A DNA stretch of 64,000 nucleotides from Gammaproteobacteria bacterium (GTDB lineage: Bacteria > Pseudomonadota > Gammaproteobacteria > Steroidobacterales > GCA-2729495), in assembly GCA_016874095.1 (NCBI GenBank), contig VGVH01000001.1:186001-250000 (forward strand), read 5' to 3'. Below the pieces are notes generated by a model. That model was not told the origin of the DNA, made no database searches, and worked only from the letters and a program-made list of their open reading frames with translations. Shown here piece by piece: positions 26,669-37,658 of this stretch. Each line of letters starts with the position of its first letter. Positions within the stretch are counted from its first letter, which is position 1. Position numbers and translations under genes: made by a program.

Positions 26669-28227
26669 AGCGGTTGCTGCCTGCACTGTTGCTCGCCGCA
26701 TGCCTGGCGGCAGCGGTCGACGCCGCGACCTTTCGCCGCGGCAGCGCAGCCGAGCCGAACACGCTGGACCCGCACCTGGCTACGGGCAACACGGCGGGCG
26801 TGATCATCACCGACATCACGCTGGGGCTCACGGCGCTCGACCGCCGCGGCAAGGTGGCCCCGGGCGCGGCGGAGTCGTGGACCATCAGCGCCGACCAGCT
26901 CACCTACACCTTCCGCCTGCGACCGAACCTCAAGTGGTCGGACGGTTCGCCGCTCACCAGCGAGGACTTCCTCTGGTCGGCCCGCCGGCTGGTGACGCCG
27001 GCGACGGCCTCGCGCTTCGTCTCTTTTGTATACCCGGTGAAGAACGCGCGGGCCATCGTGCGCGGCAAGCTGCCGCCGACCGAACTCGGCATCGCCGCGC
27101 CGGATCTGCGCACGGTGGTGTACACGCTGGAGTATCCCGCGCCCTACTTCCTCGAGAACCTCTCCGCCGGCGTCGCCGCACCGGTTCCGCGCAGGCAGAT
27201 CGAGCAGTTCGGCCGCCAGTGGACCAAGCCGGGGCAGATGCTGAGCAATGGCGCGTATCGCCTGGTCGAGGTCGTGCCGCAGTCCTATGTCGCCGTCGAG
27301 AAGAATCCGCATTTTTTTGATGCGGCCAACGTGCAGGTCGAGCGTGTCGAGTACCACCCGACGCAGAATCTCGAGACGAGCCTGCGCCGCTACCGCGCCG
27401 GCGAGCTCGACCTGATCCTGAATTTCCCGAGCAATGAACTGGCGCGCCTGAAGCGCGAGGTGCCGAAGGAACTGCGCATCACGCCGGCACTCGCCACGGT
27501 CTACCTGGCCATGAACCTGACGAAGCCGCCGTTCAACGACGCGCGCGTCCGTCGCGCGCTGTCGCTCGCGCTGGACCGCGAGGGTCTCGTCGACAAGTTC
27601 CTCGGCGAGGGCTATCGCCCGGCGTGGACGCTGGTACCGCACAGCATCAGCGGCTACCGCCCGCCTGTCTCGCCCGACCGCAGGCGCCCGGCTGCCGAGC
27701 GGCTCGCCGAAGCCCGCAAGCTCCTGCAGGCCGCGGGCTACGGCCCGTCGAAGCCGCTCCAGTTCCAGCTGAGCTACGAGAGTCTTGAGGACAACCGCCG
27801 CCAGGTCGTGGCGATGGCAGCCATGTGGAAAGCCATCGGCGTGGAAGCGAAGCCGCTCGCCACCGACCTGAACGGCCTCAACCGCGACGTGCGCACCGGC
27901 CGCTTCGAGATGCTGCGCTACAACTGGTGGGCACCGAACGACGATCCCTACAGCTTCCTCGGGCTGGTCGAGACCGGCAACTCCGGCAACAACGTCAACT
28001 ACAGCAACCCGGACTACGACCAGGCGCTGGCGACGGCGAACGCGACGCTCGACAACGCGCGGCGCCTGCAGCTCCTGAGCGCCGCAGAGGCCATGCTCCT
28101 GCCGGAAGAGCCCGTGATCCCGCTGTTCTACTGGGGACGCCGCCTGCTGCTGAAGCCCTATGTCCAGGGCTTCGAGGACAGCCCGCGGGGCGTCAATCCC
28201 TCTCGCTACGTGTCGATCAGGAAGTGA
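26665..28227 (+). CDS. Peptide ABC transporter substrate-binding protein, copy 2
   Basis: A 520-residue paralogue of the preceding gene with the same landmarks: signal peptide (RLLPALLLAACLAAAVDA), EPNTLDPHLATGN, NLKWSDGSPLTSEDFLWSARRL, FNDARVRRALSLALDREGL and EPVIPLFYWGRRLL. The start is GTG at 26665, overlapping the upstream stop. It is convergent with the ATPase gene oppF-like, overlapping it tail-to-tail by 11 bp. Two binding proteins for one permease suggest different peptide preferences, which is an inference. Confidence 0.9.
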   Translation: MKRLLPALLLAACLAAAVDAATFRRGSAAEPNTLDPHLATGNTAGVIITDITLGLTALDRRGKVAPGAAESWTISADQLTYTFRLRPNLKWSDGSPLTSEDFLWSARRLVTPATASRFVSFVYPVKNARAIVRGKLPPTELGIAAPDLRTVVYTLEYPAPYFLENLSAGVAAPVPRRQIEQFGRQWTKPGQMLSNGAYRLVEVVPQSYVAVEKNPHFFDAANVQVERVEYHPTQNLETSLRRYRAGELDLILNFPSNELARLKREVPKELRITPALATVYLAMNLTKPPFNDARVRRALSLALDREGLVDKFLGEGYRPAWTLVPHSISGYRPPVSPDRRRPAAERLAEARKLLQAAGYGPSKPLQFQLSYESLEDNRRQVVAMAAMWKAIGVEAKPLATDLNGLNRDVRTGRFEMLRYNWWAPNDDPYSFLGLVETGNSGNNVNYSNPDYDQALATANATLDNARRLQLLSAAEAMLLPEEPVIPLFYWGRRLLLKPYVQGFEDSPRGVNPSRYVSIRK

Positions 28228-29209
28228 CGGCGTCGCGCCAGCGGTGACAGCCGACGCTGTGGCCGTCGGCGTCGACTTCCGCTGGCGGCGACCGCGTGAT
28301 GCAGACCGGAACGGCCAGCGGGCAGCGGGTGCGGAACACGCAACCGCCGGGCGGGTCGAGCGGTGACGGCAGCTCACCGTCAAGCGATGCCGTATGCGAC
28401 AACGACGCCGCGTCCGGATCCGGTTCCGGCACCGCCGAGATCAGCGCGCGTGTATAGGGATGACGCGGCGCGCTGAACAGCGACCCGCGCGGCCCCGCCT
28501 CCATCACCCGCCCGAGGTAGAGCACCATGACGCGATGACTCATGTAGCGCACTATCGAAAGGTCGTGGCTGATGAAGAGCAGAGCGATGCCCGTTTCGCG
28601 CTGCAGGTCGCGCAGCAGGTTGCAGATCTGCGCCTGGATCGACACGTCGAGCGAGCTCACCGGCTCGTCGCACACGATGAGCTTCGGCCCCGCGATCATC
28701 GCCCGCGCGATGCTGATGCGCTGGCACTGGCCGCCGCTGAACTCGTGCGGGTAGCGCCGCGCCATTTCAGACCTGAGTCCGACCCGTTCGAGCATCGCAT
28801 CGACCCGGCGCGCGCGCTCGAGCGCAGTCAGCAGCGGCTCATGCACACGGAGCGGCTCGCCGACGATCTCGCCGATCGTCTGCCGCGGGTCGAGGCTGGA
28901 CAGCGGGTCCTGGAACACGATCTGCAGGTCACGACGGCTGGCCTTGAGTTCTGCAGCGCTCAAGCCCGCGAGGTCGCGCCCCTGCCAGAGCACCCTGCCC
29001 GCGGCCGGCTTCACCAGCTGCAGCACGGCCTTGCCGAGCGAAGACTTGCCGCAACCGGTCTCGCCCACGATGCCGAGCGTCTCGCCCGCCGCAAGATCGA
29101 AGCTGACCTTGTCCACGGCATGCAGCAGGCGATCGCGGCTGAACAACCCAGGCTCGCGCACCGGGTAGCGTACGCAGAGCTCTTCGACGCGCAGTAGCGG
29201 CGCGTTCAT
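28217..29209 (-). CDS. Oligopeptide ABC transporter ATPase (OppF/DppF type)
   Basis: A 330-residue ABC ATPase, last gene of the permease operon. Walker A is GETGCGKSSLGKAVL, the Q-loop is IVFQDPLSSLDPRQT, the signature is FSGGQCQRISIARAM and Walker B is LIVCDEPVSSLD. The C-terminal oligopeptide extension with cysteines (CVFRTRCPLAVPVCI) is typical and may hold an iron-sulfur cluster. ATG at 29209 overlaps the OppD-type stop. It energises peptide import as a heterodimer with the OppD-type subunit. Confidence 0.92.
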   Translation of the reverse strand: MNAPLLRVEELCVRYPVREPGLFSRDRLLHAVDKVSFDLAAGETLGIVGETGCGKSSLGKAVLQLVKPAAGRVLWQGRDLAGLSAAELKASRRDLQIVFQDPLSSLDPRQTIGEIVGEPLRVHEPLLTALERARRVDAMLERVGLRSEMARRYPHEFSGGQCQRISIARAMIAGPKLIVCDEPVSSLDVSIQAQICNLLRDLQRETGIALLFISHDLSIVRYMSHRVMVLYLGRVMEAGPRGSLFSAPRHPYTRALISAVPEPDPDAASLSHTASLDGELPSPLDPPGGCVFRTRCPLAVPVCITRSPPAEVDADGHSVGCHRWRDAVTS

Positions 29210-30174
29210 TGCACCCGCCCGAGATGGCAGGCCGAGCGGTGGTCCGCGGCTGCCACCTGCAGCGCCGGTCGCTCGGCCTGGCAGGGCGCGAAGCGCTCCG
29301 TGCAACGCGGCGCAAAGGCGCAACCCGGGGGCAGGTTCTCGAGATCCGGCGGCTGTCCCGGAATCACCGGCAGGTCGACCGCCGGATCGGCCCCGAGCGA
29401 GGGCATCGAGCGCAGCAGCGCGCGGGTGTAGGGGTGTGCGGGCTCGCGGAAGATCCGTCGCACGGGACCGATCTCGACCGCACGCCCGCCGTACATGATG
29501 AGTACCCGATCGCACAGCCCGGCGACCACGCCCAGGTCGTGCGTGATCAGGACGATGGCCGTGCCGGCCTTGCGCTTCATGCCGTCGAGTAGCCTGAGCA
29601 CCTGCGCCTGCACGGTGACATCGAGCGCGGTGGTGCACTCGTCGGCGACCAGCACCTCGGGCCGGCAGAGGCTCGCCATCGCGATCATCACCCGCTGGCG
29701 CATGCCGCCCGACAGCTCGAACGGATACGCCTCGTAGCGACGCGCAGCATCGGGTAGGCGGACGATCTCGAGCGCTTCGATCGCGCGCGCTCGGGCATCC
29801 GCGCGGGACAGCCCCTGGTGGCGCACCAGCACCTCCGCCAGCTGTTCACCGACGCGCATGGTGGGCGTGAGGCCCGACAGCGCATCCTGGAACACCATCG
29901 CGAGGCGATTGCCGCGCAGCTCGTCGAGCACGGCGCGCGGCGCATTGAGGATTTCCGTGCCGCGGTACTTCACGCTGCCGGTGGCCGTGCCGTTGGCGGC
30001 GAGCAGGCCGAACATCGCGAGGAAGGTCTGGCTCTTGCCGGAGCCGGACTCGCCCACGATCCCCAGGCACTCGCCGGGCGCAAGGTCGAAGTCGAGGCCG
30101 CTCACCGCCGCAACGGTGCCGGTGTCGGTGCTGAAGCGCACGTCGAGACCGCGGCATTCGAGCAGTGCGGCCAT
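29206..30174 (-). CDS. Oligopeptide ABC transporter ATPase (OppD/DppD type)
   Basis: A 322-residue ABC ATPase: Walker A GESGSGKSQTFLAMFGLL, Q-loop MVFQDALSGLTP, signature LSGGMRQRVMIAMASL, Walker B VLVADECTTALDVTVQAQVL and the C-terminal oligopeptide domain with PPGCAFAPRC. The Walker B glutamate is conserved after Asp. It follows the permease gene at 30179 by 4 nt and overlaps the next ATPase gene, giving a compact four-gene operon. Confidence 0.92.
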   Translation of the reverse strand: MAALLECRGLDVRFSTDTGTVAAVSGLDFDLAPGECLGIVGESGSGKSQTFLAMFGLLAANGTATGSVKYRGTEILNAPRAVLDELRGNRLAMVFQDALSGLTPTMRVGEQLAEVLVRHQGLSRADARARAIEALEIVRLPDAARRYEAYPFELSGGMRQRVMIAMASLCRPEVLVADECTTALDVTVQAQVLRLLDGMKRKAGTAIVLITHDLGVVAGLCDRVLIMYGGRAVEIGPVRRIFREPAHPYTRALLRSMPSLGADPAVDLPVIPGQPPDLENLPPGCAFAPRCTERFAPCQAERPALQVAAADHRSACHLGRVQ

Positions 30175-30178
30175 GGCG

Positions 30179-31042
30179 TCAGCGGTCCCGCGGGTCGAGC
30201 GCGTCGCGCAGACCGTCGCCGATGAAGTTGAAGCAGAACATGGTCACGGCCAGGAACGCCGCGGGGAACGCGAGCAGCCACGGCGCCTGCTCGAGCTGCC
30301 CTGCTCCCTGCGAAATCAGCAGGCCCCAGCTGGTGAGCGGCTCCTGGACGCCGAGACCGAGGAAGGAAAGATAACTCTCGACGATGATGTTGGTGGGGAT
30401 GAGCAGCGTCACGTACACGATCACCGGCCCGAGCACGTTGGGCACGACATGCCGCGCCAGGATCGCGCCGCGCGACACGCCGATGGCAACCGCCGCGTCC
30501 ACGAACTCTCGCGTCTTCACGCTGAGCGTCTGGCCGCGGACGATGCGCGACATGGTCAGCCACTCGACCGCGCCGATGCCGACGAACACGAGGAAGATGT
30601 TGCGACCGAACACGGTGACGAGAATGATGATGAAGAAGATGAGCGGCAGCGAGTAGAGCACGTCGACGAAGCGCATCATGAGCCCGTCGACGCGGCCACC
30701 GGTGAAACCAGCCACCGCGCCCCAGGTGACGCCGATGGCCAGCGCGACGATCGTCGTCAGCACCCCTATGGCCAGTGAGATGCGGCCGCCGTAGAGCGTG
30801 CGCACGAACAGGTCGCGGCCGTTGGCGTCGGTCCCGAACCAGTGCCCGTCGGCCAGGCTCGGCGGCGTGAGGATGGACTCCCAGGAGGCATCCTCGATGC
30901 CGAAGTGCCAGGTGATCGGCACGATGATGGAGGCGAGCGTGATCAGCGCCAGCACGACGACGCTCGCCATCGCCGCCCGGTTGCGCGCGAAGCGCCGACC
31001 GGCCTTGCGCCAGAGCGAAGCGCTGCCCGCCGTTGCCGTCAC
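30179..31042 (-). CDS. Oligopeptide ABC transporter permease (OppC/DppC type)
   Basis: A 287-residue inner-membrane permease. After an N-terminal helix (RNRAAMASVVVLALITLASII) comes HWFGTDANGRDLFVRTLYGGRISL, characteristic of OppC/DppC. The EAA coupling loop is EFVDAAVAIGVSRGAILARHVVPNV. The start is GTG at 31042, overlapping the OppB-type stop (GTGA). Confidence 0.92.
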   Translation of the reverse strand: MTATAGSASLWRKAGRRFARNRAAMASVVVLALITLASIIVPITWHFGIEDASWESILTPPSLADGHWFGTDANGRDLFVRTLYGGRISLAIGVLTTIVALAIGVTWGAVAGFTGGRVDGLMMRFVDVLYSLPLIFFIIILVTVFGRNIFLVFVGIGAVEWLTMSRIVRGQTLSVKTREFVDAAVAIGVSRGAILARHVVPNVLGPVIVYVTLLIPTNIIVESYLSFLGLGVQEPLTSWGLLISQGAGQLEQAPWLLAFPAAFLAVTMFCFNFIGDGLRDALDPRDR

Positions 31043-31971
31043 GACTCGAGCCCCTTGCGCACCCGCGGGTCGAGCAGCGCGTAGACGAGGTCCGCCAGCA
31101 GGTTGAAGAGCAGGATGAACGAGGCGTAGATGATCACGATGCCCATCACCAGCGGATAGTCGCGGTTGAGCGCCCCCTGCACGAAGTAGCGGCCCACGCC
31201 CGGCAGGTTGAAAATCACCTCGACCACCAGCGAGCCGGTCATCACCGCCGCCAGCGCCGGTCCCAGGTAGCCGACCAGCGGCACGACGGCGGACGGCAGC
31301 ACATGGCGCCACACGATCGTGCGTTCGCGCAGGCCGCGCGAGCGCGCAGTGCGCACGAAGTTCGAGCGCAGCACCTCCAGCATCCCGCCGCGCATCAGCC
31401 GCGCGATGACGGCGACCTGTGGCAGGGCCAGCGCGACAACCGGCAGGACCAGGTTCGCCAGCGCGCCGTCGTTCCAGCCCGCGACGGGCAGCCACTGGAG
31501 CCAGAGCCCGAATATGAGGGCGAGCACGGGTGCCGTGACGAACGCCGGCAGCGCGATGCCCGTCATCGCGACCGCCATCACCGTGTGATCGACCAACGTG
31601 TTCTGGCGCAGGGCCGCGACGATGCCGGCAAGCCCCCCGAGCAACAGCGCGAGCAGCTTCGCGGCAAGGCCCAGCGTGATGCTCACCGGCAGCCCGATGG
31701 CGATCAGCTCGGTGACGGAGAAATCCTTGTAGACCAGCGACGGCCCGAAGTCACCGCGGAACGCGCGACCCAGAAAATTCCGGTACTGCTCGACGGGCGG
31801 CAGGTCGAGCTCATAGGCCGCGCGGATGTTGGCCAGCACCTCGGGCTCGAGATCCGCCTCGGCGTCGAACGGGCCGCCCGGCGCCGCGCGCATGAGAAAG
31901 AACGCCGCCGTCACGATGATGAACAGCGTCGGCACCGCGATGGCGAGGCGACGGAGGGTGTAGCTGAGCAT
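31039..31971 (-). CDS. Oligopeptide ABC transporter permease (OppB/DppB type)
   Basis: A 310-residue permease, first gene of the operon. Features are the MLSYTLRRLAIAVPTLFII opening helix, RAAPGGPFDAE, YRNFLGRAFRGDFGPSL and the EAA loop FVRTARSRGLRERTIVWRHVLPSA. ATG start at 31971, with a 91-nt gap to the upstream gene. It pairs with the OppC-type subunit to form the channel served by the two ATPases. Confidence 0.92.
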   Translation of the reverse strand: MLSYTLRRLAIAVPTLFIIVTAAFFLMRAAPGGPFDAEADLEPEVLANIRAAYELDLPPVEQYRNFLGRAFRGDFGPSLVYKDFSVTELIAIGLPVSITLGLAAKLLALLLGGLAGIVAALRQNTLVDHTVMAVAMTGIALPAFVTAPVLALIFGLWLQWLPVAGWNDGALANLVLPVVALALPQVAVIARLMRGGMLEVLRSNFVRTARSRGLRERTIVWRHVLPSAVVPLVGYLGPALAAVMTGSLVVEVIFNLPGVGRYFVQGALNRDYPLVMGIVIIYASFILLFNLLADLVYALLDPRVRKGLES

Positions 31972-32062
31972 GGGCCTCTACGCTGTTCCGCAAGGGCTCA
32001 GCGCCCGTCGAAGCAGGCGCCAGACCGGCGCACGGCGAGAGTATACGCCGGCAGTTGGCGCA

Positions 32063-32629
32063 CTAGGCCTCACGCGGTCGCGTGAAGTACGCCATCACCA
32101 TCGCCATGAGTATGAAACTCACGCCGTCGGAGAAAATCATCATCAGCGTGTAGCCCGGCGGGTAGTCGGAGAACACGATGTCCGCGACCCGCGGATACAC
32201 CGTGTACGCCATGGCGACGCTGCCGACGATCGCCACGTGCGCCCAGTACTTCGTGGTGTAGCGATTCAGGAGCAGCATCGCAATGCCGAGCCACGCGCCG
32301 ATGGCGAGACCCTGCAGGGTGCCGAGCAGGTTCTTCACGCCCTGGGAGAGCGGCGGCCCGTTCGCCTCCAGGAAGACATGGGCCACCGGGCCCTCACGAC
32401 GCAGCAGCTGGCCCTCTTCGCGGGTCGCCGAGCGGCCCGGCAGGATGTAGGTGCCGCTCTCCGGGAAGTATTCGCGCAGCGACCGGGCGGCGGCGACCGG
32501 GTCCTCGGGCTGTTGAACGGCGTAGTACGGCAGCGGGCTCACGACGTAGAAGAGCACGCTCCAGATCCACGAGGTGAGCGTGACGGCCAGGAGGCCGATG
32601 GCGAAACGAGCGGGAGTTACGCGGGGCAT
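32063..32629 (-). CDS. Small membrane protein of unknown function
   Basis: A 188-residue protein with an N-terminal membrane helix (FAIGLLAVTLTSWIWSVLFYVV), a hydrophilic loop and three further hydrophobic segments near the C-terminus (LGIAMLLLNRY, AHVAIVGSVAMAYTV, FILMAMVMAYF). No family recognised. It lies between pntB and the Opp-type permease operon on the same strand. The 160-nt gap upstream (32630-32789) holds only a weak hairpin (32687-32716) and no gene that I can see. Confidence 0.6.
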   Translation of the reverse strand: MPRVTPARFAIGLLAVTLTSWIWSVLFYVVSPLPYYAVQQPEDPVAAARSLREYFPESGTYILPGRSATREEGQLLRREGPVAHVFLEANGPPLSQGVKNLLGTLQGLAIGAWLGIAMLLLNRYTTKYWAHVAIVGSVAMAYTVYPRVADIVFSDYPPGYTLMMIFSDGVSFILMAMVMAYFTRPREA

Positions 32630-32789
32630 CGGTGCAAGGTCGCTATCCGCTGGAACCGCCTTGCAGCATCAACCTCATGCAGGATTCCGTCAACCCGAAT
32701 CCGGTTAAATTGACGGCATTCGAAACTGGCGCATCACGTCGGCCCGGTCGAGGCCGGGATTGCTAAGCGGGCGGCTTACCGGTGAACCC

Positions 32790-34199
<1,410 letters not shown>

Positions 34200-34209
34200 A
34201 TCGGCGGTC

Positions 34210-35796
34210 CTACTTCCGGAACATCGCCAGCATGCGCCGCGTCACCGCGAAGCCGCCGAACATGTTGACGGCGGTGAACGTGAGCGCGATCACGGCAAGG
34301 GCGAGGATCAGCCCGTCCGACCGGCCTGCGACGTCGCCGCCGAGCGGCGGCCTCACCTGGATCAGCGCGCCGACCGCGATGATGCTCGAGATCGCGTTGG
34401 TCACGCTCATGAGCGGGGTGTGCAGCGACGGCGTCACGTTCCAGATCACCATGTAGCCGACGAAGCAGGACAGCACGAACACGGTGAAGTGCCCGAGGAA
34501 CGAGGCCGGCGCGAACGCGCCGATCAGGCCGAACAGCACCGCGCCGCCGGCGAATATCGCCGCGAGCGACTTGCCGGACATCGGTGCGCCTGCCTCGTGC
34601 CCCACCTTCTTCACGGGCGCCTGCTTGGCGGCGCCCGGCTTCCCCTGCGGCGGCGCGGCCGAAAGCTTCGGCGCGGGCGGCGGCCAGGTGACTTCGCCGT
34701 TCTTTATCACTGTCGCGCCGCGGATCATCTCGTCGTCGAAATTCACGTCGAGCGTGCCGTCCTTGGCCTTGCAGAGGTCCTCGGTGAGCCGCAGCAGGTT
34801 GGTGGCGTAGAGCGTCGAGGACTGCTTCGCCACCCGGCTCGGCAGGTCGGTGTAACCGATGATCGTGACGCCGTGGCGCACGACCACCTCGCCCGGTACC
34901 GTCAGCTCGCAGTTGCCGCCCTGCTCGGCGGCGAGGTCGACGATCACGCTGCCGGCGCGCATCGACTTGACCATGTCGGTGGTGATCAGCTTCGGCGCGG
35001 GCTTGCCCGGAATCAGCGCCGTGGTGACGATGATGTCCACTTCGGCCGCCTGCTTCGCGAAGGTCGCAAGCTGCGCCTTCTGGAAGCCTTCGCTCATCAC
35101 CTTCGCGTAACCGCCGACGCCCGTGCCTTCCTCTACGTAGTCGACGGGCACGAACTCCCCACCCATCGACTTCACCTGTTCGGCGACTTCGGGCCGCGTG
35201 TCGTTGGCGCGCACGATCGCACCGAGCCCGGCGGCCGTGCCGATGGCCGACAGGCCCGCGACGCCGGCGCCGATCACGAACACCTTCGCGGGCGGTACCT
35301 TGCCCGCTGCGGTGATCTGCCCGGTGAAGAAGCGCCCGAAGTGATGGGCTGCCTCGATGACAGCGCGATAGCCGGCGATGTTGGCCATCGACGACAGCGC
35401 ATCGTTCTTCTGTGCGCGGGAGATGCGCGGGATGCTGTCCATCGCGAGGACCGTCAGGCAGCGCCCGGCGAGCTGCTGCATCAGCTCGGGGTTCTGCGCC
35501 GGCCAGATGAAACTGACGAGCGTCGTGCCGGGTTTGATCTGCGCGATCTCCTCCGGCGTCGGCGCTCGGACCTTATATATGACGTCGGCGACGGCAAAAA
35601 GCCAGGCAGCGTCCGGGACCACCGTGGCGCCCGCCGCACGATAGGCGTCGTCGTCGAAGTTCGCGCCGATCCCGGCCCCGCTCTCGACGGTCACCGCAAA
35701 GCCGAGCTTGATGAGCTTGCCGACGACCTCGGGCACCGTCGCGACGCGCTTCTCGCCCGCGAAGACTTCGCGGGGCACTCCGACCACCAGCGGCAT
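34210..35796 (-). CDS. pntA: NAD(P) transhydrogenase subunit alpha
   Basis: A 528-residue alpha subunit of the fused type, as in enterobacteria. The N-terminal AlaDH/PNT domain starts [20 protein letters not shown]. The NAD-binding glycine motif is [21 protein letters not shown], followed by [12 protein letters not shown] and [16 protein letters not shown] Pro/Lys-rich linker (about 375-405) leads to the four C-terminal helices ([20 protein letters not shown] and the [19 protein letters not shown] region). ATG start at 35796. It forms an operon with pntB. Confidence 0.96.
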   Translation of the reverse strand: MPLVVGVPREVFAGEKRVATVPEVVGKLIKLGFAVTVESGAGIGANFDDDAYRAAGATVVPDAAWLFAVADVIYKVRAPTPEEIAQIKPGTTLVSFIWPAQNPELMQQLAGRCLTVLAMDSIPRISRAQKNDALSSMANIAGYRAVIEAAHHFGRFFTGQITAAGKVPPAKVFVIGAGVAGLSAIGTAAGLGAIVRANDTRPEVAEQVKSMGGEFVPVDYVEEGTGVGGYAKVMSEGFQKAQLATFAKQAAEVDIIVTTALIPGKPAPKLITTDMVKSMRAGSVIVDLAAEQGGNCELTVPGEVVVRHGVTIIGYTDLPSRVAKQSSTLYATNLLRLTEDLCKAKDGTLDVNFDDEMIRGATVIKNGEVTWPPPAPKLSAAPPQGKPGAAKQAPVKKVGHEAGAPMSGKSLAAIFAGGAVLFGLIGAFAPASFLGHFTVFVLSCFVGYMVIWNVTPSLHTPLMSVTNAISSIIAVGALIQVRPPLGGDVAGRSDGLILALAVIALTFTAVNMFGGFAVTRRMLAMFRK

Positions 35797-35899
35797 ACAG
35801 ACCCCCGGACAGGTTCAGTTTTCTGGGTTTTCCGCCGTTTCGGCTCGACCAGCCGGCCGGGCGTCGGGCGCCATGATACTCAAAGCCGGGGCCGGGTCA

Positions 35900-36757
35900 T
35901 CAGCCGACCCTGGCCGCGACGAACAGGCCGGTCGCGGCCCAGTCCCTGAACCAGCCCGACAGCAGCGCCGGCAGGCGGTCTGCCGACACGCGCAGGTCAC
36001 GGCAGCTGCGGGCGATCGCCCGCCCGATCGGCACACCGCGCCCGAGCAGGCGCAGGAGTGCGTACTGCTCGCGGGTCAGCGAGGTACGCAGCACGCGCAG
36101 GCCGTGTCGATGGACGAGAACCCAGGCAGGGCGCGGTCGCGGCCTGGAAGCACTGCGGCGGGAACGCAATGCCGTCATATGGGAATTGGCATCGCAATCG
36201 AGGGCAAGCAGCCGCATCGCGGGCGTCAGCTCGAGGCGCATCCTGCCCCAGGCAGCGGCTGGCAGGGCCGCCATCGCCGCGGGCGAGAGCAGTTCACCGG
36301 CCGGCGCATCGAATACGTCTTCCATAGCGCGCTCGATCCGCGCCAGGGAGACCGCGAGTGCGGCGCCGCGCTTGCCGCGCAGGCGCCGGGCGAGGAAGTC
36401 GGGAAACTTCGCGCTGAGACCCAGCAGCAGCCGCTCGGTCGAGGGGTGGCGCGCGAGATAGGCGCGGCAGGCGGCATCGAACGCGCGCTCGCCCATCGCG
36501 TCGCGCGTGGTCGGGTATTCGTTGGCCATGACTTCGACGAGGCGCAGCCAGTAGGCCTCCGCGTAGATATCGAGCCGCTCGATCGCCGAGAGCCTGCTCG
36601 ACCGCGTCACGACCCGCTCGATGTCACCCACCGCGACGTCGATCTGGCGACGGGCGCGTGCATGGCGCAGACCGCGCGCACTGCCGCCTGCATGGGTCAC
36701 GACCGCCAGCATCCAGCGCTCGAGCCGGTCGAGGCCGGCGCTGCCCGCGTCAGCCAT
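35900..36757 (-). CDS. bufC: DUF2063-type RiPP partner protein (BufC-like)
   Basis: A 285-residue protein with the DUF2063 N-terminal segment: LDRLERWMLAVV, RLSAIERLDIYAEAYWLRLVEVM and EYPTTRDAMGERAFDAACRAYLARHPS. In MNIO clusters this protein is thought to bring the precursor to the modifying enzyme. ATG at 36757 overlaps the 3' end of the DUF692 gene by 8 nt, so the two are translationally coupled. The C-terminal part is Arg/Leu-rich and less conserved. The assignment rests on the domain and on the genes beside it. Confidence 0.8.
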   Translation of the reverse strand: MADAGSAGLDRLERWMLAVVTHAGGSARGLRHARARRQIDVAVGDIERVVTRSSRLSAIERLDIYAEAYWLRLVEVMANEYPTTRDAMGERAFDAACRAYLARHPSTERLLLGLSAKFPDFLARRLRGKRGAALAVSLARIERAMEDVFDAPAGELLSPAAMAALPAAAWGRMRLELTPAMRLLALDCDANSHMTALRSRRSASRPRPRPAWVLVHRHGLRVLRTSLTREQYALLRLLGRGVPIGRAIARSCRDLRVSADRLPALLSGWFRDWAATGLFVAARVG

Positions 36758-37604
36758 TGGCGGCCTTGCGCGCGTCGCGGAAACGCACGGCCCGGGCAAC
36801 TTCCCGCTGCAGGACCTGGAACTTCGGGATATCGGCATCCCACTCGAGCAGCGTGGCCGTGTTGCCGCGGCGACGCTGGGCTTCTGCGTACAGCTCCCAC
36901 ACGGGATCGATGACGCGCCCGTTGTGCGTGTCGATGCAGTGCGTGCCGTGGTCGGTGTGGCCGGCGAGATGGATCTGCACGACCCTGTCCCAGGGAACCG
37001 ATGCGAGCCACTCCAGTGGATCGAGATCGTGGTTGCGGCAGGTGACGTAGACGTTGTTGACGTCGAGGAGCAGCGCGCAATCGGCCTCCTCGGCCAGGCG
37101 CGCGATGAACTCCTCCTCGGGCATGGTCGAAGCGCGAAACCTGAGATAGGTCGAAGGATTCTCGAGCACCAGCGGCCGCTCGAGGAAATCCTGGGCAGCG
37201 CGCACGCGCGCCACCATGTGGCGCAGGCTCTGCTCCGTGTAGGGCATCGGATACAGGTCGTGGCCGTTCACGCCAGCGACACCGGTCCAGCAGACATGAT
37301 CACCGAGCCAGGCGGCACGCACTCGCGTCGCGAGCGCCTTGATCTTGCCGAGAAATTCGAAGTCGAGCGGATCGGTGCTGCCGAGCGACATCGACACGCC
37401 GTGCATCGCGATGGGATAGCGCTCGGCGATGCGATCGAGGTAATGCAGCGGCGGCCCGACTGTGTCGATGAAGTTCTCCGACACGATCTCGAACCAGTCC
37501 ATGCCAGGCCAGTTTTCGACGACGTGGCGGAAATGCGCGGGGCGCAGCCCGACGCCCAGGCCGAGGTCCGGAAGACCCCAGCGGTTGCCTGCAGCGGAAC
37601 TCAT
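36750..37604 (-). CDS. bufB: DUF692/MNIO multinuclear iron RiPP-modifying enzyme (BufB-like)
   Basis: A 284-residue TIM-barrel oxidase of the MNIO (DUF692) family. These enzymes use two or three irons to rebuild cysteines in a precursor peptide, for example into thiooxazole rings. Visible metal-ligand segments are MHGVSMSLGSTDPLD, WLGDHVCWTG, VLENPSTYLRF, LLLDVNNVYVTCRNH, IHLAGHTDHG and TLLEWDADIP. GTG at 37613 is possible, but ATG at 37604 has AAGGGGGG 9 nt upstream and is preferred. That Shine-Dalgarno lies in the 3' arm of a hairpin (37614-37641), which may restrain translation relative to the precursor. Confidence 0.88.
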   Translation of the reverse strand: MSSAAGNRWGLPDLGLGVGLRPAHFRHVVENWPGMDWFEIVSENFIDTVGPPLHYLDRIAERYPIAMHGVSMSLGSTDPLDFEFLGKIKALATRVRAAWLGDHVCWTGVAGVNGHDLYPMPYTEQSLRHMVARVRAAQDFLERPLVLENPSTYLRFRASTMPEEEFIARLAEEADCALLLDVNNVYVTCRNHDLDPLEWLASVPWDRVVQIHLAGHTDHGTHCIDTHNGRVIDPVWELYAEAQRRRGNTATLLEWDADIPKFQVLQREVARAVRFRDARKAANG

Positions 37605-37613
37605 CGAAGGCAC

Positions 37614-37641
37614 CCCCCTTACTCCGGACGGAGTGAGGGGG
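37614..37641 (-). promoter_or_regulatory. Hairpin sequestering the bufB ribosome-binding site
   Basis: Between the precursor stop and the bufB start the minus-strand RNA can form a stem of about 12 bp (CCCCCTCACTCC against GGAGTAAGGGGG, one mismatch) with a small loop. The 3' arm is the bufB Shine-Dalgarno. There is no T tract, so it is more likely a translational or mRNA-stability device than a terminator. It may keep enzyme levels below precursor levels. Confidence 0.65.
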
Positions 37642-37658
37642 ACATCGTCAACGAAAGA

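Noticed and set aside
24950-28383. Long minus-strand frames antisense to the two peptide-binding proteins
   Set aside because: Repetitive His/Arg/Gly-rich translations with no recognisable domain, fully covered by real genes on the other strand.
32687-32716. Hairpin CCGTCAA/TTGACGG between pntB and the small membrane protein as a terminator
   Set aside because: Stem of 7 bp with a 16-nt loop and no T tract; too weak to call.
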